A stretch of 64,000 bases of DNA from Ampelocalamus luodianensis (Eukaryota; Streptophyta; Magnoliopsida; Poales; Poaceae). The notes under the pieces were generated by a model. The model saw nothing but the letters and a program-made list of their open reading frames with translations. It was not told where the DNA came from and searched no databases. The number at the start of each line of letters is the position of its first letter. Within the stretch, counting starts at the first letter, position 1. A program made the position numbers and the translations under genes. Shown in pieces: positions 11,701 to 21,476 of the stretch. The stretch lies in NCBI GenBank assembly GCA_036346255.1, contig CM070619.1, positions 25,426,342 to 25,490,341 of the forward strand, written 5' to 3'.

Positions 11701-14700
11701 TATAAGACAAAGAGACTGCTTAGATAATTTGAGCCCTGCGCACAATCTACACTCTTTATAGTACTCTTTGGAAGCTCAGTTGATGCACCCCATTATCTTG
11801 TTGGCTTTCCAACATGTGTGTTTACGTATACATGAGCAACCATTACGAATCTCTGTTAATGGACACATTCAAATCTGGAATTTTTTAATTGAATTATGTC
11901 AGTAGTGATGGGACACTGGCATGTGGGTGCTACTTGAAGTATCAGACTGCATCTTTGATGTTTTTTTTTTCTCTGTCAAAGGTGCTTCTAATCTTGATAA
12001 TCAGAAATTAATGTGGTAAGTTGGATCTCCAAAACAATACCCAGGCATGTGTATCTCATTTGTTGGCTCCTGACTTATGTCTATCTTATTAGGTTTTGTT
12101 GGGAAGAAAAATAAAGAAATATCTTCGCCTATAGTTGTAGATTTCTATTATAGCTTCTATTGATTTTAACATATTTTGCAGGTGTGTACACCAGATGATG
12201 CTTGTAGGGTTGGCAAAATAAGTGAGCTTTTTGTTTATCAGAACTTCAGCCGTGTTCCAGTTGAAACTGTTAGTGCTGGTGACATTTGTGCTGTATGTGG
12301 AATCAATGATATCATGGTTGGTGTCTGTTCATGTTTTATTCAAATCGTTCAGTTTACATTTATGCTTACAACATGATTTTTGTAAATTCTATTGTTTCAA
12401 CTCTGCAGATTGGGGAAACTATAGCTGATAAAGTTTCTGGAACACCCTTGCCCACTATCAAAGTGGAGGAGCCAACAGTCAGAATGTCTTTCTCCATCAA
12501 TACTTCACCTTTTGTTGGACGAGAGGTATGGCTTAACTCCACTTTAACTTAAAACATTTTCTCTACTTTCCAGTACGTGTAAAGGGTATATGTATTGAAA
12601 ATTCCTTCGTGACCAAGGGTTTCCGCGTCACCCATATCGCAGACATCCAAAAGATTCTTGAGATTCGAGCTCAGTTCTCGGTGTTTGGTGATGCGGTAGG
12701 ATCCCTTCCATCCCCACTGCTAATGACCTGCACTTTTTATGCATTAAATTTGAGACCTGCACCTTTGAAGAGTTCCAATGGTCATCGATATCGTCTGAAC
12801 TACTGAGGCTGTCGCTGCCACCTGAGCGCCGCTGCCTTCCTCTTGTGATCGTCGCACTGTCAGGCCTCCTGAATGCTACAGCTTCGCTGCCGTTGCTCTT
12901 TCTAAGCCTACGACCTATCGTGAGGCTGTTGCCCACCCTGAGTGGTAGCTCGTGATGTCTGAGGAGATTGCTGCTTTGGAGTGTACTGGCATTTGGGATC
13001 TTGTGCCCTTACCTGCGCATCACTTCTATCACGTGCAAATGGGTGTACAAGATCACGACCCTCTCAGATGGCTCTCTTGAGGTCTACAAGGCTCATCCTA
13101 TGGCACATGGTTTTCAGTAGGAGCATAGTTGTGACTATGATGAGACCTTTGCTCTTGTTGCTCACATGACCACTGTTCTCACTCCTTGTTGTGGCCTCTG
13201 TTTGACAGTGGTCCACTACTCAGTTAGACGTCAAGAATGCCTTTCTCAATGGCGAGTTGTGTGAGGAGATATACATGCAGTCATCCCCTAGGTATTCTGT
13301 CCCCGATGGTCTGGTTTGTCACCTTCGCCACTCTCTATGGGCTCAAGCAAGCCCCTCGTATTTGGTTTGACCGCTTCTCCTGTGTTGTCACTGCGGTTAT
13401 CTTCTTTGCTAGTGATCACGACCCTGCTTTCTTTGTTCACATCTCTCCTCGGGGTCGGATGCTCTATGTGGATGATATGATCATTACTGGGGATGACTCA
13501 GTACATTGATTTTGTGAAGGAGCATTTCATTCAGCAGTTTTTGATGTCTAATTTGGGTCCTCTTCGTTAGTTCCTTGAGATTGAGGTCACTTCTACGCCT
13601 AACAGCTACGACTTCTCCCAGGAGAAGTACATTCGGGATCTCCTTGCTCGCGCTTGTCTCACTGATCAGCGCATGGACATTCCAATGGAGCTTGGTGTTC
13701 ACCTTTGGTCCACTGATGGTGAGCCTCTTGAGGACCCCACTTGCTATCGCCATCTTGTCGGGAGCCTCGTCTACCGTGGGATCATTCGACCTGACATTTC
13801 CCACCCAGTTCACATTCTGAATCAGTTCATTTCTGCCTCCACTCAGCTCTACTACAGTCACCTTCGTGTTCTGCGATATCTTCGCGGGACTATCAGTCGA
13901 CGCCTTTTCTTTCCTCGCTCTAGCTCTCTGCAGCTTCAGGCATATTCTGATACGACCTGGGCTAGTGACCATGCTGATTGCCGGTCTCTTTCTACCTATT
14001 GTGTTTTTCTTGATTCCTCTTTGATTGTCTGGAAGACCAAGAAGCATATTGTTGTTTCTCGTTCGAGTGCTGAGGCTGAATTGCGAGCCATGACGTCGTT
14101 GATAGTTGAGATCACTTGCCTTCGGTGGCTACTTGAGGATGTCGGTGTTTCAGTTTCTGCATCTACTCCTCTCTTATCAGACAGCATGGGTGCGATCAAT
14201 ATTGCTCGAGATCCAGTGAAGCATGAGCTCACCAAGCACATAGAAGTAGACGCTTTGCACATGAGATCTCAGGTGCATGTTGTTGCTCTTCAGTATGTGC
14301 CTTCGGAGTTTCAGTTGGCAGATTTCTTCGGCAAGACACAGACTAGAGCTCAGCACAGATTCTACCTCTCCAAACTCAATGTTGTTGATCCACCATGAGT
14401 TTGAGGGGGGGGGGGGGTTAGAGCAATTGTATAAGCTGTGTGATTAGTTACTTGTATAGAGGGTTATTTGCTTATTTGCCCCACTCATATAGTTGTCATG
14501 GTTATCAAGGCGCTAAGGCGAGGTGAGGCGCCAAGGCAACGCCCCGACGCCTAAGCAGCGCCTTGGATGCCTAGGGCGACGCCATACAAGGACGCCATGC
14601 GACCTGCGACCTGCGAGCAGCAAACGTGAAAAGAAAAAAGAAGAGGAGAAGAAAGGTAACAGAACAAAGAAAAGGCCCAGGTGCCTAGCCCATAAGCCAG

Positions 14701-17700
14701 CCCAGCTCACCCCTACCTCTGCAACTGCCAACATCTTCTAAGTTCTAACCCTAGCGCCGCCTCTCCTCTCCCGAAGTCCCCATCTCCCACGTCTCTCTCC
14801 CCCTACCTCTGCATCCCTCTCTCCGCACCCGGGGAAGGCAGATCTAGCACGCGCGGAAGGCACGAAGACGCGCGCGCAGGTGCGTGGGCTTGATCCCCAC
14901 GCAGACGGCACGGCGTCGCGAAAGCACGGCGGGGTCGTCGTGGAGCAGTGGCGGGAGATCCGGAGGCGGCGGCTTTGAAAGGTGGAGGGAGTCGTCGTCG
15001 TCGTTCCAGAGGTCCTCGGCGACGGGCTTGAGGAAGCAGTCGGCGAGGGCGACGGGTGGCTCCCACACCTTGTCGATGAACTCCAAGATCCAAGTGAACT
15101 CCTCTCTCTCCTTCTACCTCCTCCACCGAAGGCTCCAAGCGAGAGGAGGCGAGGCGGCGAGGCAGGGGAAGTGGGAAGGAGGCGCGAGAGCGCGCGACGG
15201 CGACGAGGAGCGAGAGAGGAGGAGCGTGTGGAGGAGGCGGCAAGGTGGGGCGGCGCAAGCGGGCGACTTAGCACACCGAATACTACGCTAAGCGGACGCA
15301 GGCGATGCCTTAATAACCATGATAGTTGTACATGTTGGCCTTTTGGCCCAATGAATGCATAGGGTTCATTGCATAACAAATGTCACTATTCTTTAATCCA
15401 CAATCACACGCCTTCAATAACATCCAATTGGTAGGGAGAAATTTATCTCGTGGCGTGTGTAAATAATCGATTACAAAATTATTTATTGGAATTCTGATCG
15501 TGGAAGTCGCTATATACCCTTATTCAGAATAACGATGTCACCGGTCATTCGACCACAAATATGATTTGTTTGCGCATCAGCTTATTACTCATATTGTTTC
15601 TAAGAAGCAAGCAATGTTTGGATATTTTTTTTCTCGCAGCTCATAATCAAAGTAGGCGTATTCATGCATACAATCAGTCGCTCTTATTGCTCACACCATT
15701 GGCGTATTCATGCATACAATCAGTCGCTCCTATTGCTCACACCATTGCCACTTCTATCTCTTTCAAGATTGAAATATTTATGAGCGTTTCATTCGTCCAT
15801 AGTTGGTAGATTCAATCCCCGGGATATTATAGATGCATTCGCATCATCTCTTCCACTCAAGTCAAAGCAACCTTTGCTCAGCATGCATATGATCGATCGC
15901 AACCGACTAATATTATCAATCAATTTATGTCTTTACGGGGAACCACCTCTTAGTGAGGTGGCTTTGAAGCACGGACACGCCACTTTGTTGCCGTATCCGT
16001 GTCGGACACCGTGTCCGACACGGACACGCCGCGGACACGTATCGGCGTGCCGAATAATTAAACAGCCAATTTTTTATTTATTTCCAACACGTGTCCAATA
16101 CGGCTTCGACACGTATCCGACACGTGCAACACGGCCCAGCCCAAATCGGCCCAGGCATAACCCTAGCCACATACCCCTGGATGGCTAGATCAATCCCCAC
16201 GCGCGGCCTCGCGTCCCTCGCGTTCCCTCTCCCTCGTCATGCCCCCTTTCCCCCGTTGCACCCCCTCTCCGGCGACCAGCGGCGGCAGGTGGAGACCAGC
16301 GGGCAGCGGCGAGCGTCACGCGACCAGAGGGCAGCGGTGAATAATACATGTCGAAAAATGAAAAATAATACATGTGTATAGTATTATTATTTAAATATAT
16401 ATAGTCGTGCCGTCGTATCAACATTTTTGGGAAAATGGCGAATCCCCGTGTCGATGTCGTGTCGATGTATCCGTGTCCGTGCATCATAGGTTTTAGGTAT
16501 ATGACTCCACCCACCAGGGTTTAATTCCTAGTGATCACCTATTATGCATACGTGAGTGCAATTCAGTAGGAATTTTGTCAGGTTGCGAATTTATCTCTGT
16601 CCTCCGTCTATCTAAGCATGTGCTAAGGGGGCACACTCACGTGTGTGCGCGTGTGGTGTGCGTGCGTGGTGCTGTGCATGGTTGTCATGACGTACTTGGC
16701 GACCATGGCGCTTGAGAGGCGCCATGGCGTCCTCAAGGCGAGATACGACGAGCAAAGAAGAACGAAGGATGAGCGTGAGGCGTAGCACATCGGGAGCAAA
16801 TCAGGGGCAAATTGGGAGAGGAACAAAGAAAAAGAAGAAGTAGAAGGAAGAGGAAGAGGAAGAGACAAATCGGGTGTAAGAGGAAGAAGAACTCAAGAAA
16901 ATCAAGGAGAGGACAAATCGGGATTTCGGGAGAACTCAAGAAAAACAAAGTAGAGGGATTGGAGGAGGGAGTAGCTGGCGTCGAAGGGAGGGAAAATCAC
17001 TGGCGGCCGGCACAGTGAGGGGCGGCGACGGCTAGATGGGCAAGGCGAGGCGAGGCGAGCCTTCGTGGCGTCCCCTCCGCACCGCCAGGACGCCAAGGTG
17101 ATGCCTTGGCGACACCGTGACAACCATGGTGGGGTGTGTGTGCGTCTTCCTTGTAATCCAAAAAAAAAGTCTTTATAGACATTAATGGCAAACTCAACTA
17201 TAACGCTTTCATTTACATTTGTTTACCCTTGTACTATCAATCAATACTACATGTACGATGTCTCGATAATTTTTTTTATCAATAGTGTTGTTTACAAATA
17301 CAAAATTGTTCTCCCACAGTGTTGGATGCTTCAAATACTGAGTATAAATGGATCAATCTACTTGTACTTTCTGGGATGATAAGTATAGTCGGTATGGCAA
17401 GGGAGCTGCTTATCAATGCAGTCTCGGTCAGTGGCTTGTCCACAACTTCCACTGGGTGTTGTATGCTCAACCACACCAGGCCCAGCCTTGGATATCCTGC
17501 AGTCGTTCCCGACATGAGAACGCCTCCTACCAAAAGATAGCCATAAAAAGGAATTACAAAATGTTCATGACACAAGCAACCCCACTAAACTTGCATGCTT
17601 TACTCGACCAAAAACACCCAGATGAGTTGTATAACTTACCTTCTAGCATACGTTATTGTTATGCTATCAGCCCTGTCGCTCGCTAGCCATTCCCTCCCTG

Positions 17701-20700
17701 GCTTCGCGCGGCTGCTCCCCGAACGCCATGTTTCTCCTACTGAGATTTTGAGCGTGGAATTCTGAAACTGAGAACTTCCGATGTTTTGGCAGGTCGCGAA
17801 TGGATGAGATGATATATATAGTGCGAGCAGGTCGGGTACTCGGGGAAACACACCCATTTTTCAAAATTCAAAAATCAATTGCAACCGCAGCATTGAATTG
17901 TTTGCACGGCCTGCAGATCAATCCCATCCAACCCACAACAAATGTACCTCATTGCATTGTTGTGATATAGTTACAACCAGGTAGGCCATAATGGATACCC
18001 GTCGACTCGCTGTTTGCACGAATCTACATGTACACGTGCTGCGCAAAGATAGGGGTGACGCGGAAACCCCGTGCCACAAAATCGGTTCTGTTAGTTGTAT
18101 ATGTGTGGCAGTCCAGTGTGTTTAGTCCGACCTTGCTTTTCCCAGTTTTAGCTCATCTCTTGTACTCCTATATATAATATATTAGCCCATTTGGCCTGAA
18201 TACGCGGAACCCCGTGCCACAAAATCGGTTCTGTTAGTTGTATATGTGTGGCAGTCCAGTGTGTTTAGTCCCACCTTGCTTTTCTCAGTTTTAGCTCATC
18301 TCTTGTACTCCTATATATTAGCCCATTTGGCCTGAATACAACACATCGATTTGAGTATTTCTCAAAACATAACAGTATGCTCTGCTAGAACAAAAGAGAG
18401 TTGAATAATGCCTAGATTGGTCTTGATTATAAGCCTTTGGGTCCAAATGAGAGTAAATTTACACATGGTGTGGGCAAGCTAAGTGGTTAGACTTAGTAAT
18501 TTTAATTTGACCATTGGAAGGACTTTGCTTTCCTGAAATGCTTATAATGTATTTAGTCATGATTATATTTCACAGATTGCAAGCTTTGCTCTATTGTGCT
18601 CCGAAGTGGCAGAGAAATGAATCTGATCAAATTATATTCAAATGTCTTCTACATATTATAAGTTATTTAAATGAATGCTCTCCAGGATGTGATTGTAATA
18701 GTACTCATCATTTGTGTTGTAATAGTACCCATGCCATGTTCAATATAATGCAATAGTTGGGTTTCTTCTCTTTCTTGGATGCTGAAATATTTTTCTTTTC
18801 TCGTTGGCTTTATCACAGGGGAAATATGTCACTAGCCGAAATCTCCGGGATAGGTTATACCGTGAACTTGAAAGGAACTTGGCTATGAAAGTAGAAGATG
18901 GGGAGACTGCTGACACATTTCTTGTTAGTGGCAGAGGCACATTGCACCTCACCATATTGATAGAAAACATGTAAGAACTTCTAAACTTTTGCTGCTGTCA
19001 GTAACTCAGTACGATCTGTACTTCTGGCATTGTCTTGAAAGCAATTTATTGCTTACAGGCGAAGAAGAAGGATCTGAATTTATGATTGGACCACCAAAGT
19101 CATAAACAAGACAGTGGATGAAAGCTACTAGAGCCTTATGAGGTATCTCTCTCCCTCAATGACAGAATTGAATCGTTGTATATTTGGCTGATTTTACGAC
19201 ATTGCTGTTGCTTTAAGTATTCTTGGAACTCCTTATTCCTAAGTTTTCATGTAATCAACTTGCTCTTGTTACTGTGCTCCAGATAGCTGCTGTGGAGGTT
19301 CCAGAGGAATATATGGGATCAGTTGTTGAGCTTTTGGGGAAAAGGCGTGGACAAATGCTTGATATGGAAGCTAATGGGTTTGTACCATACACTAATTCAT
19401 CCATCAAATCAAGAGTGCTATCGTACCTTTTCTTATGATATTCTGATACAAATAAGGGTGAAAAAAAGTGATGTAGCCAACAGGGTTCTTGTCCCCAGCG
19501 GAACTGCTCGAAACCAACCGGTTTTCCAGAACCGCCTTGGGGCTAGTTCAACCGTTTCACCCCCTGAATAACCTCTATTTTGGGTTATTTTCAAGTTTCA
19601 ACGGAGTATGCATATAACTACTTTTTAATGTTATAAAAGTAAGTTTGTAATTAGTCCCTTATTGTGTTTACTCATTGTGTGTCCTCTTGTATTCTATACA
19701 TGACTCTGAGGGAACACAATATGGCACTAATACTAAACTTTCTCATATACTCTTAGCATCACTGTCTATTGTGTACGTTTGAAACATTTATATTTGCAAA
19801 ATTCAAGTAAAAAAATTAACCAAAAAAACTGAACTGGAAAATCCCAGAAACTGGCCAATTTTCAGAACCAGCTCTGAGATACTGAATCATGGTTGTCAAC
19901 ATATGAAAGCCAAAAGCAAAAATGATATGTTATTGCATTGGAAATATAATGGTATTAACAAAACTAGAACGGCGAATTGAGATCTTGAATTTGATATTAC
20001 TGGTTTCCAAGATAATGCTACTTCTGTCCAAAGATTATGTATAATGCATCTTGCCAAATAATGTGGTATTTTTTATATTGAATTTAGATCAACAACCATA
20101 TTGGAATTGGAATTACAGTGTAACAACTTGTGTATCTAGTCTCACTCTGACCTTACTCTGAAAACTGCGGGTGCCTTATTCCATGTCAGTCTTATTTATA
20201 CAAGACTATTATGTCTTGGAGTAACTTCTCACCCTCTATCAAATAAATGGATGAACAATTGTTTGCACAGCTCATCCATTGTCAGTTTGCAAATTTTGAG
20301 TTGGGAGTTGAGACTTAATGTTTAGTGTATCAATCCTTATTTACGAAGCGATTATAAACAGGAATGGATCTTTTTAATGAAAATAAACTGGATCTGGTCT
20401 TTGAAAGACGGGGTGGGGGGGGATCTTTTTTTGGTTACTGGCTTGCTTGCTCTTAACTATATTATATCGTTGCCAGTTTGTTGCATACTGCTTGTTCCTG
20501 ATATTGAGTTGTTGCCATAACGAGAGTCATTCCAAATGGTAGGCCAGAGGGAACAACGTTACTGAAATACAAGATTCCTACCAGAGGCCTCATTGGACTT
20601 CGGAATGCAATTCTAACAGCTTCTAGGGGCAGAGCTATACTTAACACAATCTTTGACAGCTATGGCCCATGGGCTGGAGATCTTAGTTCACGTGATCAAG

Positions 20701-21476
20701 GCTCGTTGGTATGAATAACTTTCAAGCAGTAAGGCTTTTTCTTCAATTTTCCTCAGCATCTAACTTGGACGAAATGATCTAGGTGGCATTTGAAGATGGA
20801 AGTACTACTTCTTATGCGCTTCTTAATGCACAAGAAAGAGGTCTACTATTTGTCAGTCCTGGGCTGGATGTTTACAAAGGTCAAATAGTTGGTATCCATC
20901 AGCGACCAGGTGATTTAGCGATCAATGTGTGCAAGAAAAAGGCTGCAACAAATGTCCGTTCCAACAAGGAAACTACAGGTGAAACCTCGTCAGCACTCAG
21001 TACTTCGATGATGTTCTTTGCTAGAAAGACCTACTATCTTTTATACGAAGAAAATTTAGGCACTACTAGTTCTCTCTTCCGAAAAACCATTCAACTAAAC
21101 TACTATAAGAAGCAAGCAATAGAAGTGATAAATTTTGGAACAGGAAAGACTAGAAAGATAATACTATATCAATCATGTCTTTAGGCATCCGTTAAAGTTG
21201 ATTGTGCTCACAGAAGTAACAAGTTCTTAAATACCCAAGATACATAGATTTGTTCATATTATTACACTAAGATTGACATAACTGTCAACTATTGATCCAA
21301 GTGATTAATTGTTTTAATTATTTCCATTTTGCTATCTTGCAGTGGTTCTTGATGAGCCGTTAAGCTACAGTTTGGATGACTGCATAGAGTATATTCAAGA
21401 AGATGATCTAGTGGAGGTTACACCTGCAAGCATCCGTATGTGCAAGAACCCAAAAGTTGCGAAGAAGAACAGATGA
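2590..21476 (+). CDS. TypA: Chloroplast TypA/BipA translational GTPase, 14 exons
   Basis: Exons: 2590-2794, 3532-3638, 9203-9406, 9756-9932, 10025-10177, 11229-11318, 12182-12316, 12409-12525, 18819-18970, 19059-19142, 19283-19377, 20543-20708, 20783-20978, 21343-21476. The spliced product is about 671 aa, the usual length for plant TypA (SVR3-type). It begins with a Ser/Arg/Pro-rich transit peptide of about 50 residues. The GTPase motifs are all present: AHVDHGKT (86-93), RGIT (126-129), DTPGH (148-152) and NKID (202-205). EF-G-like domains and the TypA-specific C-terminus ending KNPKVAKKNR follow. TypA proteins are ribosome-associated GTPases, in plants acting in plastid translation and stress tolerance. 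All introns are GT-AG. Introns 2 and 8 are expanded by transposons. Exon 10 carries three 1-nt indels (net -1), so as written the frame breaks there. The identity is certain; whether this allele works is not. Confidence 0.93.
3532..3638 (+). CDS. TypA: TypA exon 2: P-loop (G1)
   Basis: It encodes RDVRNIAIVAHVDHGKTTL, the entry to the GTPase domain with the P-loop. The acceptor is a cagcag tandem (NAGNAG), so the exon may start at 3529 or 3532, which would add or omit one Ala. It ends in phase 0 before gtacat. Confidence 0.92.
3917..4037 (+). repeat. Left 121-bp LTR
   Basis: It carries a TATA-like tatatata stretch near 3988, so the whole promoter and terminator would fit in 121 bp. It is near-identical to the right LTR. 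Confidence 0.88.
4038..4049 (+). other. Primer binding site of the 121-bp-LTR element
   Basis: The bases tggtatcagagc directly adjoin the LTR and match the 3' end complement of plant initiator tRNA-Met. Confidence 0.85.
5206..5470. repeat. Imperfect tandem repeat, unit about 24 bp
   Basis: Variants of ttgcgcttcctgtgcactgc followed by gtct recur about ten times in the interior of the non-autonomous LTR element. All three + frames stay open through the array only because of this simple repeat structure. Confidence 0.75.
5780..5900 (+). repeat. Right 121-bp LTR
   Basis: It is preceded by the polypurine tract ending at 5779 and followed by the target duplication cctac at 5901-5905. Confidence 0.88.
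6695..7167 (-). repeat. LTR A of the miniature element
   Basis: It is 473 bp and nearly identical to LTRs B and C except for short substitutions and indels, for example near 7105-7150. Confidence 0.88.
7168..7389 (-). CDS. Short ORF of the miniature LTR element, copy 1
   Basis: The ATG (7387-7389, read on the - strand) lies just after the primer binding site. The peptide begins MASGAAPSLLDKLKTTSEEQ and runs about 70 codons before entering the LTR. The position right after the PBS and its repetition in both interiors suggest a gag leader remnant. I recognise no domain. Confidence 0.4.
   Translation of the reverse strand: MASGAAPSLLDKLKTTSEEQKVLLDNMTVVHWSFVDPRPREATSSSYLLINTGHQGLQRGTTALEDEPPCREV
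7412..7876 (-). repeat. LTR B of the miniature element
   Basis: It is 465 bp, the middle LTR shared by both interiors. It lacks a segment around 7603 (ggttagggacta) present in A and C. Confidence 0.88.
7877..8095 (-). CDS. Short ORF of the miniature LTR element, copy 2
   Basis: It has the same start and opening peptide as copy 1. A small indel shifts the frame after about 50 codons so the C-terminal halves differ. No known domain is seen. Confidence 0.4.
   Translation of the reverse strand: MTSGAAPSLLDKLKTTSEEQKVLLDNMIVVHWSFADPRPREATSSSYLHQHGPPRTSTGHHRTEDELPARGV
8118..8594 (-). repeat. LTR C of the miniature element
   Basis: It is 477 bp. On the - strand this is the first LTR, and it abuts the target duplication atatt at 8595-8599. 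Confidence 0.88.
9203..9406 (+). CDS. TypA: TypA exon 3: switch regions G2 and G3
   Basis: It encodes 68 residues including ERERGITILSKNTSI (G2) and IIDTPGHSDFGGEVERV (G3). It follows a 5.6-kb intron packed with transposons. The acceptor is tatgcag and the donor gtacta. Confidence 0.95.
9756..9932 (+). CDS. TypA: TypA exon 4: G4 NKID
   Basis: It encodes 59 residues, beginning VDSVEGPMPQTRFVLKKAL and including VVNKIDRPSARPE, the guanine-specificity motif. The ends are in phase 0 with a tgtag acceptor and a gtaaaa donor. Confidence 0.95.
10025..10177 (+). CDS. TypA: TypA exon 5
   Basis: It encodes 51 residues beginning CDFQTVYASGIKGKAGL and ending IEKDGALQLL, the end of the G domain. Both splice sites are in phase 0. 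Confidence 0.94.
10678..10917. mobile_element. 240-bp hAT-type MITE in TypA intron 5
   Basis: The ends are inverted repeats of the type aggatcaa / ttgatccct, and the interior has several ccggtaaccgg palindromes. The flanks are tcacaacc (10670-10677) and tcacaact (10918-10925), an 8-bp duplication with one mismatch as expected for hAT elements. There is no coding capacity. Confidence 0.75.
11229..11318 (+). CDS. TypA: TypA exon 6
   Basis: It encodes 30 residues, VSNTEYDEHKGRIAIGRL then HAGELQRGMEVK, the start of the EF-Tu-like domain 2 beta barrel. Confidence 0.94.
12182..12316 (+). CDS. TypA: TypA exon 7
   Basis: It encodes 45 residues of domain 2, including KISELFVYQNFSRVPVE and SAGDICAVCGINDIM. 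The acceptor is ttttgcag and the donor gttggt. Confidence 0.94.
12409..12525 (+). CDS. TypA: TypA exon 8
   Basis: It encodes 39 residues, IGETIADKVSGTPLPTIKVE through MSFSINTSPFVGRE, linking domain 2 to domain 3. A 6.3-kb intron with several transposons follows. Confidence 0.94.
12925..14398 (+). pseudogene. Copia reverse transcriptase / RNase H remnant
   Basis: Fragments in three frames give the order YDETFALVAHMTT, LDVKNAFLNGEL, GLKQAPRIWFDRF, MLYVDDMIITGDD (catalytic YVDD near 13460-13480), SGASYRHLVGSL-type sequence, then RNase H and LADFFGKTQTRAQH to the stop at 14398. The last 241 codons (13673-14398) are open. The upstream part has several frameshifts and stops. Function is lost. Confidence 0.8.
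14497..15321. mobile_element. 825-bp hAT-like non-autonomous element inside a copia LTR
   Basis: The ends are catggttatcaaggcg and its imperfect complement ending in ataaccatg. The perfect 8-bp duplication atagttgt flanks it (14489-14496 and 15322-15329). Removing it rejoins the copia LTR. The interior is very GC-rich and holds overlapping ORFs but no transposase. It may carry a captured gene piece (see the ORF at 14844-15086). Confidence 0.8.
14844..15086 (-). pseudogene. Possible captured host-gene fragment in the hAT-like element
   Basis: One - strand frame of 80 codons reads like a natural plant protein: it opens with MEFIDKVWEPPVALADCFLK and has a DDDDS acidic run, then PPLLHDDPAVLSRRRAVCVG. 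Codon use looks coding, whereas the overlapping frames are Arg/Pro-rich. I cannot name the source gene. Confidence 0.3.
15656..15747. repeat. 46-bp direct tandem duplication
   Basis: Two adjacent 46-bp copies starting gcgtattcatgcatacaatc differ at one base (ctt / cct). Confidence 0.85.
15966..16485. mobile_element. MITE-like element with gcacggacac termini
   Basis: The left end gaagcacggacac pairs with gtgtccgtgcatc at the right end. Copies of cggacac / gtgtcc recur in the subterminal parts. I could not define a target duplication, so the exact ends are approximate. Confidence 0.6.
16677..17128. mobile_element. 452-bp hAT-like element related to the one at 14497
   Basis: The ends catggttgtcatgacg and cgtgacaaccatg are inverted repeats. 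They share the catggtt / aaccatg termini and the tggcg-rich subterminal parts of the element at 14497-15321. The flanks gtgctgtg and gtggggtg match at 6 of 8 bases. The interior is purine-rich with no ORF. Confidence 0.65.
17129..18058. other. Remainder of TypA intron 8, unassigned
   Basis: A 98-codon open frame on the - strand (17279-17575) contains phrases such as VGGVLMSGTTAGYP, but I recognise no family and see no splice context. Nothing else is supportable. Confidence 0.3.
18059..18339. repeat. Tandem duplication, unit about 140 bp
   Basis: Two adjacent near-identical copies start cgcggaaccccgtgccac, at about 18059 and 18203, and run to cctgaata. The second lacks a few bases of the tatataatat stretch. 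Each contains tgttagttgtatatgtgtgg, so these may be LTR remnants. Confidence 0.8.
18819..18970 (+). CDS. TypA: TypA exon 9
   Basis: It encodes GKYVTSRNLRDRLYRELERN through GRGTLHLTILIEN, a domain III segment. It ends in phase 2 at gtaaga; the split Met codon is completed by the next exon. Confidence 0.94.
19059..19142 (+). CDS. TypA: TypA exon 10, with three 1-nt indels
   Basis: Read with allowance for indels, the exon is recognisable as the conserved stretch containing EFMIGPPK, VINKTVD and LEPYE. Against that pattern there is one extra A near 19066 (gaagaag tract), one missing A in the A-run near 19097, and one missing G near 19118. The net change is -1, and the literal frame meets TGA at once. 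The splice sites are intact. The indels sit in homopolymers or short repeats, so a consensus error is a serious alternative to real mutation. Confidence 0.8.
19283..19377 (+). CDS. TypA: TypA exon 11
   Basis: It encodes IAAVEVPEEYMGSVVELLGK then RRGQMLDMEANG, the EF-G domain V-like part. It ends in phase 2 at a gtttgt donor. Confidence 0.93.
20543..20708 (+). CDS. TypA: TypA exon 12
   Basis: It encodes PEGTTLLKYKIPTRGLIGLR through DSYGPWAGDLSSRDQGSL, the highly conserved core of the TypA C-terminal half. The acceptor is aatggtag. Confidence 0.94.
20783..20978 (+). CDS. TypA: TypA exon 13
   Basis: It encodes VAFEDGSTTSYALLNAQERG, then FVSPGLDVYKGQIVGIHQRP and NVCKKKAATNVRSNKETT, the TypA-specific C-terminal domain that docks on the ribosome in bacterial BipA. 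It ends in phase 1. Confidence 0.95.
21343..21476 (+). CDS. TypA: TypA exon 14 with stop
   Basis: It encodes VVLDEPLSYSLDDCIEYIQE through SIRMCKNPKVAKKNR and ends at TGA (21474-21476). Bases just after the stop repeat a stretch from inside the exon (see the separate repeat entry). Confidence 0.95.

Larger units (their letters stand above)
12775..15378 (+). mobile_element. 5'-truncated Ty1-copia retrotransposon in TypA intron 8
   Basis: Only the 3' half of pol (reverse transcriptase and RNase H) and the right LTR remain. The 3' end shows a polypurine tract of 13 G (14405-14417), then a short LTR from about 14418 ending gcataaca at 15378. That LTR is interrupted by a hAT-like element. No gag, protease, integrase or left LTR was found in the intron. 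It has the same orientation as TypA. Confidence 0.75.

Noticed and set aside
14738..15379. 213-codon - strand ORF
   Set aside because: It spans the end of the hAT-like element into the copia LTR and is Arg/Ser/Pro-rich; the 14844-15086 frame is the more protein-like reading.
17279..17686. ORFs on both strands in the right part of TypA intron 8
   Set aside because: No recognisable domain, no conserved start context and mutually overlapping frames; kept only as an unassigned stretch.
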